Assembly: GCF_001552135.1 (NCBI RefSeq) | Contig: NZ_BCQP01000010.1 | Location: forward strand, 372,001 to 436,000 | Direction of reading: 5' to 3' | Source: Actinomadura chibensis NBRC 106107 | GTDB lineage: Bacteria > Actinomycetota > Actinomycetes > Streptosporangiales > Streptosporangiaceae | Length of the DNA: 64,000 nt | Part shown: piece after piece, positions 40,917 through 49,783 of the stretch | Numbering within the stretch: the stretch's first letter is position 1 | Layout: every line of letters starts with the position of its first letter | Notes under the pieces: generated by a model | Database searches by the model: none | Told to the model about the DNA's origin: nothing | The model's input: only the letters and a program-made list of their open reading frames with translations | Made by a program: the position numbers and the translations under genes

Positions 40917-42262
40917 CCGCCGAGCCGGGCGTCGAGCCGGGCGCCGCGCGGGACGCGGAGCGGGCCGTGGCGGAGGCGTTCCGCGCCGAACGGGGGCAGG
41001 TCGTCGCCACCCTCATCCGGATGACCGGCGACTGGGACCTGGCCGAGGAGTGCGCCCAGGACGCCTTCGCCGCCGCGCTGGAACGCTGGCCCCGCGACGG
41101 CGTCCCGTCCCGGCCCGGCGCGTGGCTGACCACCACCGCCCGCAACCGGGCCCGCGACCGGCTCCGCCGCGACGCCACCGGCGCCCGCAGACTCGCCGAG
41201 GCCGCGGCCGACCGCGCACGCCACCCCCACCAGGGCGGGAGCGAAGGCGAGGGAGGGGGCGTGTTCGGCGACGACCGGCTCCGGCTCGTCTTCACCTGCT
41301 GCCACCCCGCCCTGAACCTGGACGCCCGCGTCGCGCTGACCCTGCGCGTCCTCGGCGGGCTCGGCACCGCCGAGATCGCCCGCGCGTTCCTCGTCGACGA
41401 CGCCGCCATGTCCAAGCGGATCACCCGCGCGAAACGCAAGATCCGCGACGCGGGGATCCCCTACCGCGTCCCGCCGCCGCACCTGCTGCCCGAGCGGACC
41501 GCCGGGGTCCTCGGCGTGCTGTACCTGCTGTTCAACGAGGGCTACGCCGCCACCGCCGGGGACGCGCTGCAGCGCCGGGCACTGTCGGCCGAGGCGATCC
41601 GGCTGGCCCGGCTGGTGGCCGCGCTGCCGCCCGCCGACCCCGAGGCGCGCGGGCTGCTCGCGCTGATGCTGCTGCACGACGCACGCGCCGCCGCCCGCAC
41701 CGGCCCCGACGGCGTCCTGGTCCCCCTGGAGGAGCAGGACCGGTCCCGGTGGGACGCGGCGCGGATCGCCGAGGGCGTCGAGATCCTGGAGGACGCGCTG
41801 CGCCCCGCCCCCGGGCGCCCGCCCGCCGGGCCCTACCGGATCCAGGCCGCGATCGCCGCCTGCCACGCCACCGCGGCCACCGCCGACGCCACCGACTGGC
41901 CGCAGATCGCCGCGCTCTACGAGCGGCTGATCCCGCTCGTCCCGTCCCCGGTCGTGCGGCTCAACCACGCGGTCGCGGTCGCGATGGCCCGCGGGCCCGC
42001 CGCCGGGCTGCCGCTGCTGGACGACCTGGACCGCACCGGCGCCCTCGACGGCTACCACCTGCTCCCCGCCGCCCGCGCCGACCTGCTGCGCCGCCTCGGC
42101 CGCCGCGCCGGCGCCGCCCGCGCCTACCGCCGCGCGCTGGACCTGGCCCGCAACGACGCCGACCGCCGCTACCTCACCCGCCGCCTCGACCAGGTCACCC
42201 GCCCGCAGAACGAGCCGCCCGCGGGTGTCCGTCCCGGGGCTTCCCGTTCGTCGGTGGGGTGA
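40913..42262 (+). CDS. Second ECF42-type sigma factor with C-terminal helical extension
   Basis: A 449-residue paralogue of the first ECF42 protein with the same parts: VVATLIRMTGDWDLAEECAQDAFAAAL (sigma-2), DDRLRLVFTCCHPALNLDARVALTLRVLGGLGTAEIARAFL (hallmark and sigma-4) and the TPR-like extension (EEQDRSRWDAARIAEGV, LIPLVPSPVVRLNHAVAVAMA, GYHLLPAARADLL). A Gln/Gly/Glu-rich insert near 105-118 differs from copy 1. The last codons (RSSVG, stop) are written by the shared promoter block TTCGTCGGTGGGGTGA, so the 3' end doubles as the promoter of the next gene. Confidence 0.92.
   Translation: MTAEPGVEPGAARDAERAVAEAFRAERGQVVATLIRMTGDWDLAEECAQDAFAAALERWPRDGVPSRPGAWLTTTARNRARDRLRRDATGARRLAEAAADRARHPHQGGSEGEGGGVFGDDRLRLVFTCCHPALNLDARVALTLRVLGGLGTAEIARAFLVDDAAMSKRITRAKRKIRDAGIPYRVPPPHLLPERTAGVLGVLYLLFNEGYAATAGDALQRRALSAEAIRLARLVAALPPADPEARGLLALMLLHDARAAARTGPDGVLVPLEEQDRSRWDAARIAEGVEILEDALRPAPGRPPAGPYRIQAAIAACHATAATADATDWPQIAALYERLIPLVPSPVVRLNHAVAVAMARGPAAGLPLLDDLDRTGALDGYHLLPAARADLLRRLGRRAGAARAYRRALDLARNDADRRYLTRRLDQVTRPQNEPPAGVRPGASRSSVG
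42226..42259 (+). promoter_or_regulatory. Predicted ECF42 promoter inside the sigma gene end, before the hydrolase
   Basis: TGTCCG (42226-42231), a 17-bp spacer and CGTC (42249-42252), with TTCGTCGGTGGGG at 42247-42259 identical to the two copies at 4677 and 5651. The -35 differs from TGTCGA at the last two positions. It overlaps the final codons of the sigma gene. Confidence 0.65.
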
Positions 42263-42337
42263 CGGCCCCGTGCGGGCGGCCCGCGCGGGCCGCCCGCACG
42301 GGGCCGGGATCCGCCGGAACCTGGGAAGGACACCCTC

Positions 42338-43129
42338 ATGGACATCGTGAAATCCGCGGACGGCACCCGCATCGCCTACGACCGCACCGGCGACGGCCCC
42401 GCGCTCGTCTACGTCGGCGGGGCCCTCAACGACCGGGGGTCGGGCGCCGCGCTCGCCGCGCTCCTCGCCCCCGGCCACACCGTGCTCACCTACGACCGGC
42501 GCGGGCGCGGCGACAGCGGCGACACCCCGCCCTACGCCGTCGAACGCGAGATCGAGGACATCGCCGCCCTCCTCGACGCCGCGGGCGGCGCCGCCGCCTT
42601 GTATGGGATGTCGTCGGGGGCGGCGCTGGCGCTGCGGGCCGCCGCGCACGGCCTGCCGGTCACCCGCGTCGCCGTGTTCGAGCCGCCGTTCTCGCCGCCG
42701 CACGACGACCGCCTCACCCGCGCCCGCGCCTACCACACCGACCTGACCGGGCTGCTCGCCGACGGGCGGCGCGGCGACGCGGTCGCGCTGTTCATGACGG
42801 CCGTCGGGATGCCCGAGGACGCCGTGCGGCAGATGCGCGGCGCGCCGATGTGGCCCGCGCTGGAGGCGCTCGCGCCGTCCCTGGCCTACGACTCGGCCGT
42901 GATGGACGACGCGGGCAGCGGCGGCGCCGTCCCCGAGGAGGTCCTGCGCCGCGTCACCGTCCCGGCGCTGGTCCTGGACGGCGGCGACAGCCCGGCCTGG
43001 ATGCGCGACATCGCCGCCCGCACCGCCGCGCTCCTGCCCGCCGGGACGCACCGCACCCTGCCCGGGCAGACCCACGACGTCGCGCCGGACGCGGTCGCGC
43101 CCGTCCTGTCGGCGTTCCTCACCCCCTGA
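42338..43129 (+). CDS. Alpha/beta hydrolase
   Basis: A 263-residue alpha/beta-fold hydrolase. It shows the oxyanion-side strand PALVYVGGALNDRG, TYDRRGRGDSGDTPPY, the nucleophile elbow YGMSSGAAL (Ser92), the acid strand VLDGGDSP (Asp about 218) and the catalytic His in PGQTHDV (about 244). The cap region is short. It lies downstream of the third shared promoter block and is the only gene between the sigma factor and a convergent yigZ, so it is probably an ECF42 target. The substrate is unknown. Confidence 0.88.
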   Translation: MDIVKSADGTRIAYDRTGDGPALVYVGGALNDRGSGAALAALLAPGHTVLTYDRRGRGDSGDTPPYAVEREIEDIAALLDAAGGAAALYGMSSGAALALRAAAHGLPVTRVAVFEPPFSPPHDDRLTRARAYHTDLTGLLADGRRGDAVALFMTAVGMPEDAVRQMRGAPMWPALEALAPSLAYDSAVMDDAGSGGAVPEEVLRRVTVPALVLDGGDSPAWMRDIAARTAALLPAGTHRTLPGQTHDVAPDAVAPVLSAFLTP

Positions 43130-43163
43130 CACCGCCGCGGCCGGGCTGGGGTGGGCCGGGCGG

Positions 43164-43787
43164 TCAGGTGACGGGGACCTCGATGTGGCCGGGCGCGCCG
43201 CGCCGCACCCGCGCGCGTCCGGCCGTGACCCGCGCCGCCCACGCCTCGAACTCCCCCAGCTCGGCCGCCGGGACCGCCACGTCGGCCTCCACGCCCGCCC
43301 CGTACCGGACGTCGCCCGGCTGCGGGCCGCGGGCGTGCAGGTCGGTGAGGAACCGTCCCGCCAGGGCGTGGTCCACGGCCACGGTGACGGTCACCACCGG
43401 GCGCAGCTCCACCACCCCGACCGCGTCGACCGCGTCGCCGACCGCCTGGGCGTAGGCGCGGGCCAGGCCGCCCGCGCCGAGCTTCACCCCGCCGAAGTAG
43501 CGGGTGACGACCGCGGCCGTCCCGGTCAGGCCGCGGCGGACCAGCACCTCCAGCATCGGGACGCCCGCCGTCCCCGCGGGCTCCCCGTCGTCGCTGCTGC
43601 GGGTGATCTCGCCGTGCTCCCCGACGACGTAGGCGGTGCAGTTGTGGGTGGCGTCGCGGTGCGCGCGGCGGTGCCCGGCGATGAACGCCGCAGCGTCGGC
43701 CTCCCCCGCCACCCGGGCGAGCGTGCACACGAACCGGGACCTGCGGACCTCCAGCTCCCGCGTCCCGCCCTCCCGGATCATCCGCAT
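43164..43787 (-). CDS. yigZ: YigZ/IMPACT-family protein (UPF0029)
   Basis: A 207-residue protein with the N-terminal IMPACT domain and a C-terminal ferredoxin-like DUF1949 domain. Hallmarks are RSRFVCTLARV, HRDATHNCTAYVVG, SSDDGEPAGTAGVPMLEVLVRRGLT and VVTRYFGGVKLGAGGLARAY. The family may act in translation-linked stress or as a peptidase-like regulator; its role in actinobacteria is unknown. ATG 43787 is used; a GTG at 43799 is also in frame. It is 29 bp downstream of the HAD-IIA gene and probably cotranscribed. Confidence 0.9.
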   Translation of the reverse strand: MRMIREGGTRELEVRRSRFVCTLARVAGEADAAAFIAGHRRAHRDATHNCTAYVVGEHGEITRSSDDGEPAGTAGVPMLEVLVRRGLTGTAAVVTRYFGGVKLGAGGLARAYAQAVGDAVDAVGVVELRPVVTVTVAVDHALAGRFLTDLHARGPQPGDVRYGAGVEADVAVPAAELGEFEAWAARVTAGRARVRRGAPGHIEVPVT

Positions 43788-43816
43788 CGCCGCCGCCACC
43801 GGCTCCCCGCCCCCGG

Positions 43817-44596
43817 TCAGACCAGGTCGAGCAGGTCCGCGATCGACGCGACGACCCGGTGCGGCCGGAACGGGAACCGCGCGATCTCCTCCTCGCGCGT
43901 CACGCCCGTCAGCACCAGGACCGTCTCCAGCCCGGCCTCCACCCCGGCGACGATGTCGGTGTCCATCCGGTCGCCGACCATCGCGGTCCGCTCGCTGTGC
44001 CCGCCGATCATGTTCAGCGCCGTCCGCATCATCAGCGGGTTCGGCTTCCCGACGAAGTAGGGCTCCACCCCCGTCGCCCGGGTGATCATCGCCGCGACCG
44101 CGCCGCACGCCGGGAGCGACCCCTCCGGGGACGGGCCGATCGGGTCGGGGTTGGTCGCGACGAACCGGGCGCCGCCCTCGATCAGCCGGATCGCCCGCGT
44201 GATCTGCGAGAAGCTGTAGGTGCGGGTCTCGCCGAGCACCACGTAGTCGGGGTCGATGTCGGTCAGCACGAACTCCGACTCGTGCAGCGCCGTCGTCAGC
44301 CCCGCCTCCCCGATCACGTACGCCGATCCGGCGGGGCGCTGGTCGGCCAGGAACTTCGCGGTCGCCAGCGCCGACGTCCAGATCGCCTCCGCCGGAACCC
44401 GCAGGCCCGCGGCGGCGAGCCGCGCCGACAGGTCCCGCCGCGTGTAGATCGAGTTGTTGGTCAGCACCAGGAACGGCTTGCCCGACGCCGACAGCCGCCG
44501 GACGAACTCCTCCGCCCCCGGGACCGGGCGGCCCTCGTGGACCAGCACCCCGTCCATGTCCGACAGCCAGTAGTCGATCGGCCCGCGCTCGCTCAT
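43817..44596 (-). CDS. HAD-IIA (NagD-like) phosphatase
   Basis: A 259-residue HAD hydrolase with a C2 cap, close to NagD and sugar or nucleotide phosphatases. Motif I is [13 protein letters not shown] (nucleophile Asp about 14), motif [11 protein letters not shown], motif III Lys in [10 protein letters not shown], and motif [15 protein letters not shown]. The cap contains [30 protein letters not shown]. Substrate unknown. The gene upstream in transcription is separated by a strong terminator, so it heads its own unit with yigZ. Confidence 0.9.
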   Translation of the reverse strand: MSERGPIDYWLSDMDGVLVHEGRPVPGAEEFVRRLSASGKPFLVLTNNSIYTRRDLSARLAAAGLRVPAEAIWTSALATAKFLADQRPAGSAYVIGEAGLTTALHESEFVLTDIDPDYVVLGETRTYSFSQITRAIRLIEGGARFVATNPDPIGPSPEGSLPACGAVAAMITRATGVEPYFVGKPNPLMMRTALNMIGGHSERTAMVGDRMDTDIVAGVEAGLETVLVLTGVTREEEIARFPFRPHRVVASIADLLDLV

Positions 44597-44648
44597 GCCC
44601 CCATTGTCGCAGGCGAAGATCGCCGCCCCGCCAACCCCGGGCGTGCAC

Positions 44649-44700
44649 GAGGGGCGTCCCCGGACCGGCCTCCACCAGGCCCGCTCCGGGGACGCCCCTC
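44649..44700 (-). terminator. Terminator downstream of the TerD gene
   Basis: GAGGGGCGTCCCCGG (44649-44663) pairs perfectly over 15 bp with CCGGGGACGCCCCTC (44686-44700). The loop is 22 nt. It lies between the TerD stop and the HAD-IIA start. Confidence 0.7.
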
Positions 44701-44774
44701 GGTCACGCCCGCCCCGCGCTCTCCTCCCCGCCCCGCTCGAGCCCCCCGGCTCGGACATCGGGGCCGGGCCGGGG

Positions 44775-45350
44775 TCAGACGTTCACGCCGAAGTCGGACG
44801 CGATGCCCGACAGGCCCGAGGCGTACCCCTGGCCGACCGCGCGGAACTTCCACTCCGCGCCGTTGCGGTACAGCTCGCCGAACACCATCGCGGTCTCGGT
44901 CGAGGCGTCCTCCGACAGGTCGTAGCGCGCGATCTCGCTGTTGTCGGCCTGGTTCACCACCCGGATGAACGCGTTGCGGACCTGGCCGAAGTTCTGCTGC
45001 CGGCCGTCGGCGTCGTAGATCGACACCGGGAACACGATCTTGGTGACCTCGGCGGGGACGCCGGACAGGTTCACCTTGATCTGCTCGTCGTCGCCCTCGC
45101 CCTCGCCGGTGAGGTTGTCGCCGGTGTGCTCGACGGACCCGTCGGGGCTCTTGAGGTTGTTGAAGAACACGAAGTGCTGGTCCGACAGGACCTTGTTCTC
45201 GGCCGAGCACAGCAGCGCGCTGGCGTCGAGGTCGAAGTCGGTCCCGGTCGTGGTCCGGACGTCCCAGCCGAGGCCGACCACGACGGCGGTCAGTCCCGGA
45301 GCCTCCTTGGTCAGCGAGACGTTGCCGCCCTTGCTCAGACTGACTCCCAC
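44775..45350 (-). CDS. TerD-family calcium-binding stress protein
   Basis: A 191-residue TerD/CABP protein of the tellurite-resistance and general-stress group. It opens [46 protein letters not shown], with FDLD/DASA supplying calcium ligands, then [31 protein letters not shown] and the C-terminal [14 protein letters not shown]. Actinomycetes carry many copies that act in the cytoplasm or at the membrane during stress and development. It stands alone between two strong terminators. Confidence 0.93.
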   Translation of the reverse strand: MGVSLSKGGNVSLTKEAPGLTAVVVGLGWDVRTTTGTDFDLDASALLCSAENKVLSDQHFVFFNNLKSPDGSVEHTGDNLTGEGEGDDEQIKVNLSGVPAEVTKIVFPVSIYDADGRQQNFGQVRNAFIRVVNQADNSEIARYDLSEDASTETAMVFGELYRNGAEWKFRAVGQGYASGLSGIASDFGVNV

Positions 45351-45485
45351 TGTGTCTACCTCCGTATCGGCCCGTGCGGGTCCCGTGCGCCCGCAACGTG
45401 TTCGTCTGTCTTACGAGAACGGTAGCCATCTCCCGCCGGTTCCCCCGCGTCCTTGGCAAAGTCGCGGCGTGGCGTGCGGATTCGC

Positions 45486-45519
45486 CCCCCGGCGGGCCCT
45501 GCGACGGGCCCGCCGGGGG
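45486..45519 (-). terminator. Terminator downstream of the acyl-CoA oxidase operon
   Basis: CCCCCGGCGGGCCC (45486-45499) and GGGCCCGCCGGGGG (45506-45519) form a perfect 14-bp stem with a 6-nt loop, about 80 bp after the oxidase stop. Confidence 0.75.
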
Positions 45520-45596
45520 CCACCGGAACGGGGACGAAGGACGAACGGAGACGAGCCCAGGCGGGCGGAGACGGGTCGGGGTGGGACGGGGGCGGG

Positions 45597-47411
45597 TCAG
45601 GTGGAGGTGAGGAACGCGGCCGGGGCGGTGACCGCGGCGGGCAGCTCGAACGCGGCGGCCAGCTCCGCCGCGCGCGGGGCCAGCTCGTCGCAGACCCGCC
45701 GCCGCGCCGCCCACAGCCGGTCCAGGGTGCCGGGCGGCGCGGCGCCCTCGTTGAGCAGGTCGGGGGCGCGGCGCTCCAGCAGGTTCAGGGCGTGCAGGCC
45801 GAGGATCCGGCGCAGCAGCGGCCGCGCGTCCGGCGGCGCGGTCGCGGGCGCGGCGGCGAGGATCTGCAGGACCAGCCGGTCCGCGCACGCCCCGGCCGTC
45901 CGCGCCGCGAGGACCAGGTTGCCGTTCCACGCGGCGAATGCGTCGGCGCCGCCGCGGCGGGACGCCGCGACCCGGTCGGCGAGCCGGTCGCGCATCCGCC
46001 GCTCGGCCTCCCCCGCCAGCGCCAGCCACGTCCGCGGCGAGTCCAGGTCGGCGTCCGGGGCGACGGCGCACGGCTCGGGCGGGACGTAGCGGTCCAGGTC
46101 CGCCATCGCCCGCGCCGTGTCGTAGAGGATCAGCTCGTTGTCGCCGCCCGCGTTCAGGTAGGCGTGGGTCAGGCCCCGGTAGGAGTTGAGGCGCTCCACC
46201 GCCGCGAAGCCCGGCGCGCCGCTGTGCACCCGGCACTCCGACACCGTCCGCTGCGCCTGCGCGGTCGCCGCCGCCTTCAGCAGCGCCAGGTCCCGGTCGA
46301 CCGCCGACCACGGCGCCCACGCCGTCTCCGGCCCGCCGCCCGCGCCGCCGCCGGCGGGGGCCGGGCGGGGCGCGGTGGCGTGCGCGGCGACGGCGGTCAG
46401 CGCGTACCCGGCGGCCAGCGCGCCGAGGACCGCCTCGCGCTGGTTGCGGTAGTCGGTCAGCGGGCGGCGCGGCGCGAGCCGACCGAGGGTGGTCCGGCCC
46501 GCCGAGTGCGCCAGCAGCGTCCCCGCCGCCGCCCGCGTGACCGCCGCCGACGCCGACACCACCGCCCGCCACACCGGCGGCGCGATGCCCATCGACCGGG
46601 TCAGCCGCGCCGCCGCCGTGCCCTCCGGGTCGTGGAACTCCCCGGCCGCGTCGATGGCGGCGCCGTCGCGCAGCCACGCCCCGTAGGGGACGCGGACGTC
46701 CTCCAGCAGGACGGCGGCGTAGTCGACGGGCAGGCCCGTGGTGTCGGGCGCGGCCACCACCCGGACGCCGGGCGGGACCGCGCCGTCGCTCCCGCGCAGC
46801 GGCACCGCGAACACGAACACCCCCCGCTCCCGCCCGCCGTGGACGAGCGTGGCGTACACGGCGGCGGTCTTCGGGACGTCCGGGTGCGCGGTGTTGGTCG
46901 GGAACTTCGCGGCCTGCGCGTCGGGGGTGGTGAGGACGAACCCGCCGCCGTCCGGGTCGTGCCGGGCCAGGGTGCGCGGCGACAGGTGGCTGTTGCTGCG
47001 CCCCACCTCGGTCATCAGCAGCGTCCCGAACGAGGCCATCGACTCCAGGTCGCCGCGGATCCGGCGGGTCTCGGGCTCGTCGGCGCCGAACCGCAGCACC
47101 GGGCCGAGCGCGAGGGTGTAGTGCAGCAGCATCACGTGGAACAGCGCCGGGTCGGCGACCGCCGCGCGGTCCAGCAGCGCGCACAGCGCGGGCGGGTCGG
47201 CCAGCAGCTCGGCGGCGGGCGGCGCGGCCTGCCCGGCGCGCCGCAGCCGCTCGTAGGTCAGGGCCTGCCGGGCGCGCGGCGTCAGCCCGTCGGGGCAGGT
47301 GAAGAACTCCTCGGGGACCGCGTCCGCGAGCCGCGCGCGGGTCTTGGCGTCCACGGACGCGCCGCGCACGAACCCGGCCAGACCACCGCCGCCGTCGCCG
47401 TCGCCGCTCAT
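45597..47411 (-). CDS. Acyl-CoA oxidase/dehydrogenase-like flavoprotein
   Basis: A 604-residue protein with acyl-CoA oxidase architecture: helical N domain, beta domain (about 135-265) with FGTLLMTEVGRSNSHLSPRT, and the C-terminal helical domains, where ECRVHSGAPGFAAVERLNSYRGLTHAYLNAGGDNELILYDTARAM corresponds to the FAD-contacting and catalytic region. The usual catalytic Glu context (YEGDN) is replaced by NAGGDN, so catalysis may be altered. ATG 47411 overlaps the malonyltransferase-like stop by 4 nt. It probably acts on the product of the same cluster. Confidence 0.85.
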   Translation of the reverse strand: MSGDGDGGGGLAGFVRGASVDAKTRARLADAVPEEFFTCPDGLTPRARQALTYERLRRAGQAAPPAAELLADPPALCALLDRAAVADPALFHVMLLHYTLALGPVLRFGADEPETRRIRGDLESMASFGTLLMTEVGRSNSHLSPRTLARHDPDGGGFVLTTPDAQAAKFPTNTAHPDVPKTAAVYATLVHGGRERGVFVFAVPLRGSDGAVPPGVRVVAAPDTTGLPVDYAAVLLEDVRVPYGAWLRDGAAIDAAGEFHDPEGTAAARLTRSMGIAPPVWRAVVSASAAVTRAAAGTLLAHSAGRTTLGRLAPRRPLTDYRNQREAVLGALAAGYALTAVAAHATAPRPAPAGGGAGGGPETAWAPWSAVDRDLALLKAAATAQAQRTVSECRVHSGAPGFAAVERLNSYRGLTHAYLNAGGDNELILYDTARAMADLDRYVPPEPCAVAPDADLDSPRTWLALAGEAERRMRDRLADRVAASRRGGADAFAAWNGNLVLAARTAGACADRLVLQILAAAPATAPPDARPLLRRILGLHALNLLERRAPDLLNEGAAPPGTLDRLWAARRRVCDELAPRAAELAAAFELPAAVTAPAAFLTST

Positions 47412-48529
47412 CGCCGTCCTCCTTCGCCCGCGAGCCCCGACACCGCGTCACCCGAACCCGCGCCCGACACGGTGTCCGGCACCGTGCCGGGGGGCGGTTT
47501 CGGGGTCACCGGCGGGACGCCGCCCGCCGCGACCCCGGGGGCGGCCTTGCCGGTGACGCCGGGGCGGGGACGGTCCCGCAGCGGCGTCAGGGTCCGCGCG
47601 CCGGGGACGCACAGCCGCGCGCACTGGCACAGCGCGGCGCCCGCGCCCGCCTCGGCGAACACGGTCGCGCCCGCCGCGTGGACGGCGCGCAGCGTGTCCG
47701 GCAGCCGCACCGGCTGGACGACGCAGTCGGCGAGCGCGCGGTGCAGGTCGTCGTCGTCGCGGTAGGCGCGGCCCCGGACCGGGGAGTGCACCGCGACCCG
47801 CAGGGGGCGCTGCGGGAACCGGCGGATCATGGCGTACCACTCGTCGTCGGCGCCGGTGAGGGCGGGGTGGTGCGACAGGTAGGGCACGGCGAGCCGCACC
47901 GCGCCGACCCCGCGTGCGCGGGCGGCGGCGAGGACGGCCTCCAGGGGCCCGTCGGGGCCGGAGACCACCGTCGCCGACGGGGCGTTCAGGCACGCGACGA
48001 CCACGTCCGGCTCCCCGGCGGCGCGGACGAAGGCGCGGGCGTCGTCCTCGCCCGCCTCCAGCAGCCCCATGCCGCCGCCCCGGCCGCGCCGGGCGAGGAC
48101 GTCGACGGCCGACACCGCCATCCGCGCGCCGTCGGTGATGGTGAACGCGCCCGCGCACACCAGCGCGGCGATCTCGCCGAAGCTCTGCCCGACGGCGAAG
48201 GCGGGGTGGACGCCGTGCGCGCGCAGCGCCCGGTCGACGGCGACGGCGACGGCGTAGGAGGCGAGCTGCGCGACGCCGGGGGCGCGGGCGGCGGGACGGT
48301 AGGCGGCGGGTTCGTCCAGCAGGATCGTGCGCAGGGACGGCCACCCGGTGGGCGGCAGGCCCTCCTGGACGGCGTCCAGGACGTCGGCGACGGCGCGGGC
48401 GGCGCCGGGCCCGGTCCGGGCGAGCGCCGGCAGGTCGGGCACGCCCGCCGCGCCGGTGCCGGCGAACAGGAAGGCGCAGGTGTCGTCGGGCTTGAGCTCC
48501 TCGGCCGGGCGGAATTCGGAGGACGGCAC
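47408..48529 (-). CDS. Malonyl/acyltransferase-like protein (FabD/AT fold)
   Basis: A 373-residue free-standing AT-fold protein. Nucleophile elbow AVGQSFGEIAALVCAGAFT (Ser116; Gln replaces the common His of GHSxGE), LNAPSATVVSGPDGPLEAVLAAARARGVGAVRLAVPYLSHHPAL (His about 220) and the final IVQP-like region CVVQPVRLPDTLRAVHAAGATVFAEAGAGAAL. The opening Gln of the usual QGQG is absent (FLFAGTG). A Pro-rich 50-residue tail follows. GTG 48529 has AAGGAG at good spacing. It is divergent from a KAS III gene, which suggests they load an acyl starter together. Confidence 0.85.
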   Translation of the reverse strand: MPSSEFRPAEELKPDDTCAFLFAGTGAAGVPDLPALARTGPGAARAVADVLDAVQEGLPPTGWPSLRTILLDEPAAYRPAARAPGVAQLASYAVAVAVDRALRAHGVHPAFAVGQSFGEIAALVCAGAFTITDGARMAVSAVDVLARRGRGGGMGLLEAGEDDARAFVRAAGEPDVVVACLNAPSATVVSGPDGPLEAVLAAARARGVGAVRLAVPYLSHHPALTGADDEWYAMIRRFPQRPLRVAVHSPVRGRAYRDDDDLHRALADCVVQPVRLPDTLRAVHAAGATVFAEAGAGAALCQCARLCVPGARTLTPLRDRPRPGVTGKAAPGVAAGGVPPVTPKPPPGTVPDTVSGAGSGDAVSGLAGEGGRR

Positions 48530-48644
48530 GCGGGGGTCTCCTTACCTGAAAGGAAGGCACTCTTTTCTATTCGGATAAAGGCCGCTTAACACCTAGTTAT
48601 GGAACATAAACCCTGAAATGGGATTATTCACTCAAGGGATCGGG

Positions 48645-48658
48645 CTGACAACCGTCAG
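48645..48658. promoter_or_regulatory. Inverted repeat in the KAS III/acyltransferase divergent gap
   Basis: CTGAC and GTCAG flank AACC, 25-38 bp upstream of the KAS III start. It is the same dyad as before the kinase at 35744, with a different centre. The 153-bp gap is locally AT-rich and should contain both promoters. Confidence 0.45.
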
Positions 48659-48682
48659 TGCGGCACGGAGGGTGGCGGGCAG

Positions 48683-49783
48683 ATGAACGCACACATGACC
48701 GGACAGGTCGGCGGACGCGCGGAACGGCGGTCGGGCGGGACGGACCGGCTCCCCCGGCCCCGGCCGGACCAGCGCCTCCCGCTCGGCGGACCGTCCTGGG
48801 CGATCCGCGCGACCGGGTCCTACCTGCCCGGCGACGGCGTCCCGAGCACCGAGGTGTCGGCGTCCCTCGGGCTGGACCCCGGGTGGATCGAGTCGCGCAC
48901 CGGGATCCGCCGCCGGCACGTCGCCGCGCCCGCCGAGGCCGCCTCTGACCTCGCGGCCGCCGCCGCCGACCGCGCGCTGCGCGCCGCCGGGATCGACGCC
49001 GCCGACGTCGGGCTGATCGTCCTCGGCACGTCCACGCCCGACGTGCTCGCGCCGTCCACCGCCTGCCGCGTGCAGGCCATGCTCGGCGCCCGCCGGGCCG
49101 CCGCGTTCGACATCTCCGCCGCCTGCACCGGGTTCGTGTTCGGGCTGCAGAGCGCCGTCGGGTGGCTGGCCACCCAGCGCGGCGCGGCCCCCTACGCGCT
49201 GGTCGTCGGCGTCGAGGTGTACTCGCGGTTCCTCAACCGCGCCGACCGCGCCACCGCCGCGCTGTTCGGGGACGGCGCCGCCGCCGCGGTCGTCGGGCCC
49301 GTCCCGCCGCCCTACGGGTTCGGGCCGATCACACTCGGGTCGGACGGCTCGGGCGCCGACGACGTCCTCATCCCGGCGGGCGGCAGCCGCACCCCCGCCA
49401 GCGCCGCCACCCTCGCCGGGCACGGCCACACCATCCACATGGACGGGCGCGCCGTCCGCGACTTCATCGCCCGGATCTTCCCCCGGCTGGTCGGCGACGC
49501 CGCCGACGCCGCCGGGCTCAAACCCGCCGACCTGGACCTGGTCGTCCCGCACCAGCCCAACCCGCGGCTCGTCGCCTCCCTCGCCGGCGACGCCGGCCTG
49601 GACCCCGGCCAGCTCGCCATCGTCGGGCAGGACGTCGGCAACATCGGCGCCGCGAGCATCCCCTACGCCCTGGACCGCGCCGCCCGCGACGACCGCATCG
49701 GCCCCGGCGACCTGGTCCTGCTCGCCGGGTTCGGCGCGGGCCTCACCTGGGGCCACACCCTGATCACCTGGCCCCCGCCCTGA
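48683..49783 (+). CDS. Beta-ketoacyl-ACP synthase III (FabH-like)
   Basis: A 366-residue condensing enzyme that starts fatty acid or polyketide chains from acyl-CoA. The catalytic triad is complete: Cys148 (AFDISAACTGFVFGL), His290 (VVPHQPNPR) and Asn320 (VGNIGAASIPYAL). WIESRTGIRRRHVA and the final GDLVLLAGFGAGLTWG are typical of FabH. An N-terminal extension of about 36 residues is disordered. No ACP or KAS II lies nearby, so it is probably a specialised paralogue linked to the divergent acyltransferase and acyl-CoA oxidase genes. Confidence 0.92.
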   Translation: MNAHMTGQVGGRAERRSGGTDRLPRPRPDQRLPLGGPSWAIRATGSYLPGDGVPSTEVSASLGLDPGWIESRTGIRRRHVAAPAEAASDLAAAAADRALRAAGIDAADVGLIVLGTSTPDVLAPSTACRVQAMLGARRAAAFDISAACTGFVFGLQSAVGWLATQRGAAPYALVVGVEVYSRFLNRADRATAALFGDGAAAAVVGPVPPPYGFGPITLGSDGSGADDVLIPAGGSRTPASAATLAGHGHTIHMDGRAVRDFIARIFPRLVGDAADAAGLKPADLDLVVPHQPNPRLVASLAGDAGLDPGQLAIVGQDVGNIGAASIPYALDRAARDDRIGPGDLVLLAGFGAGLTWGHTLITWPPP

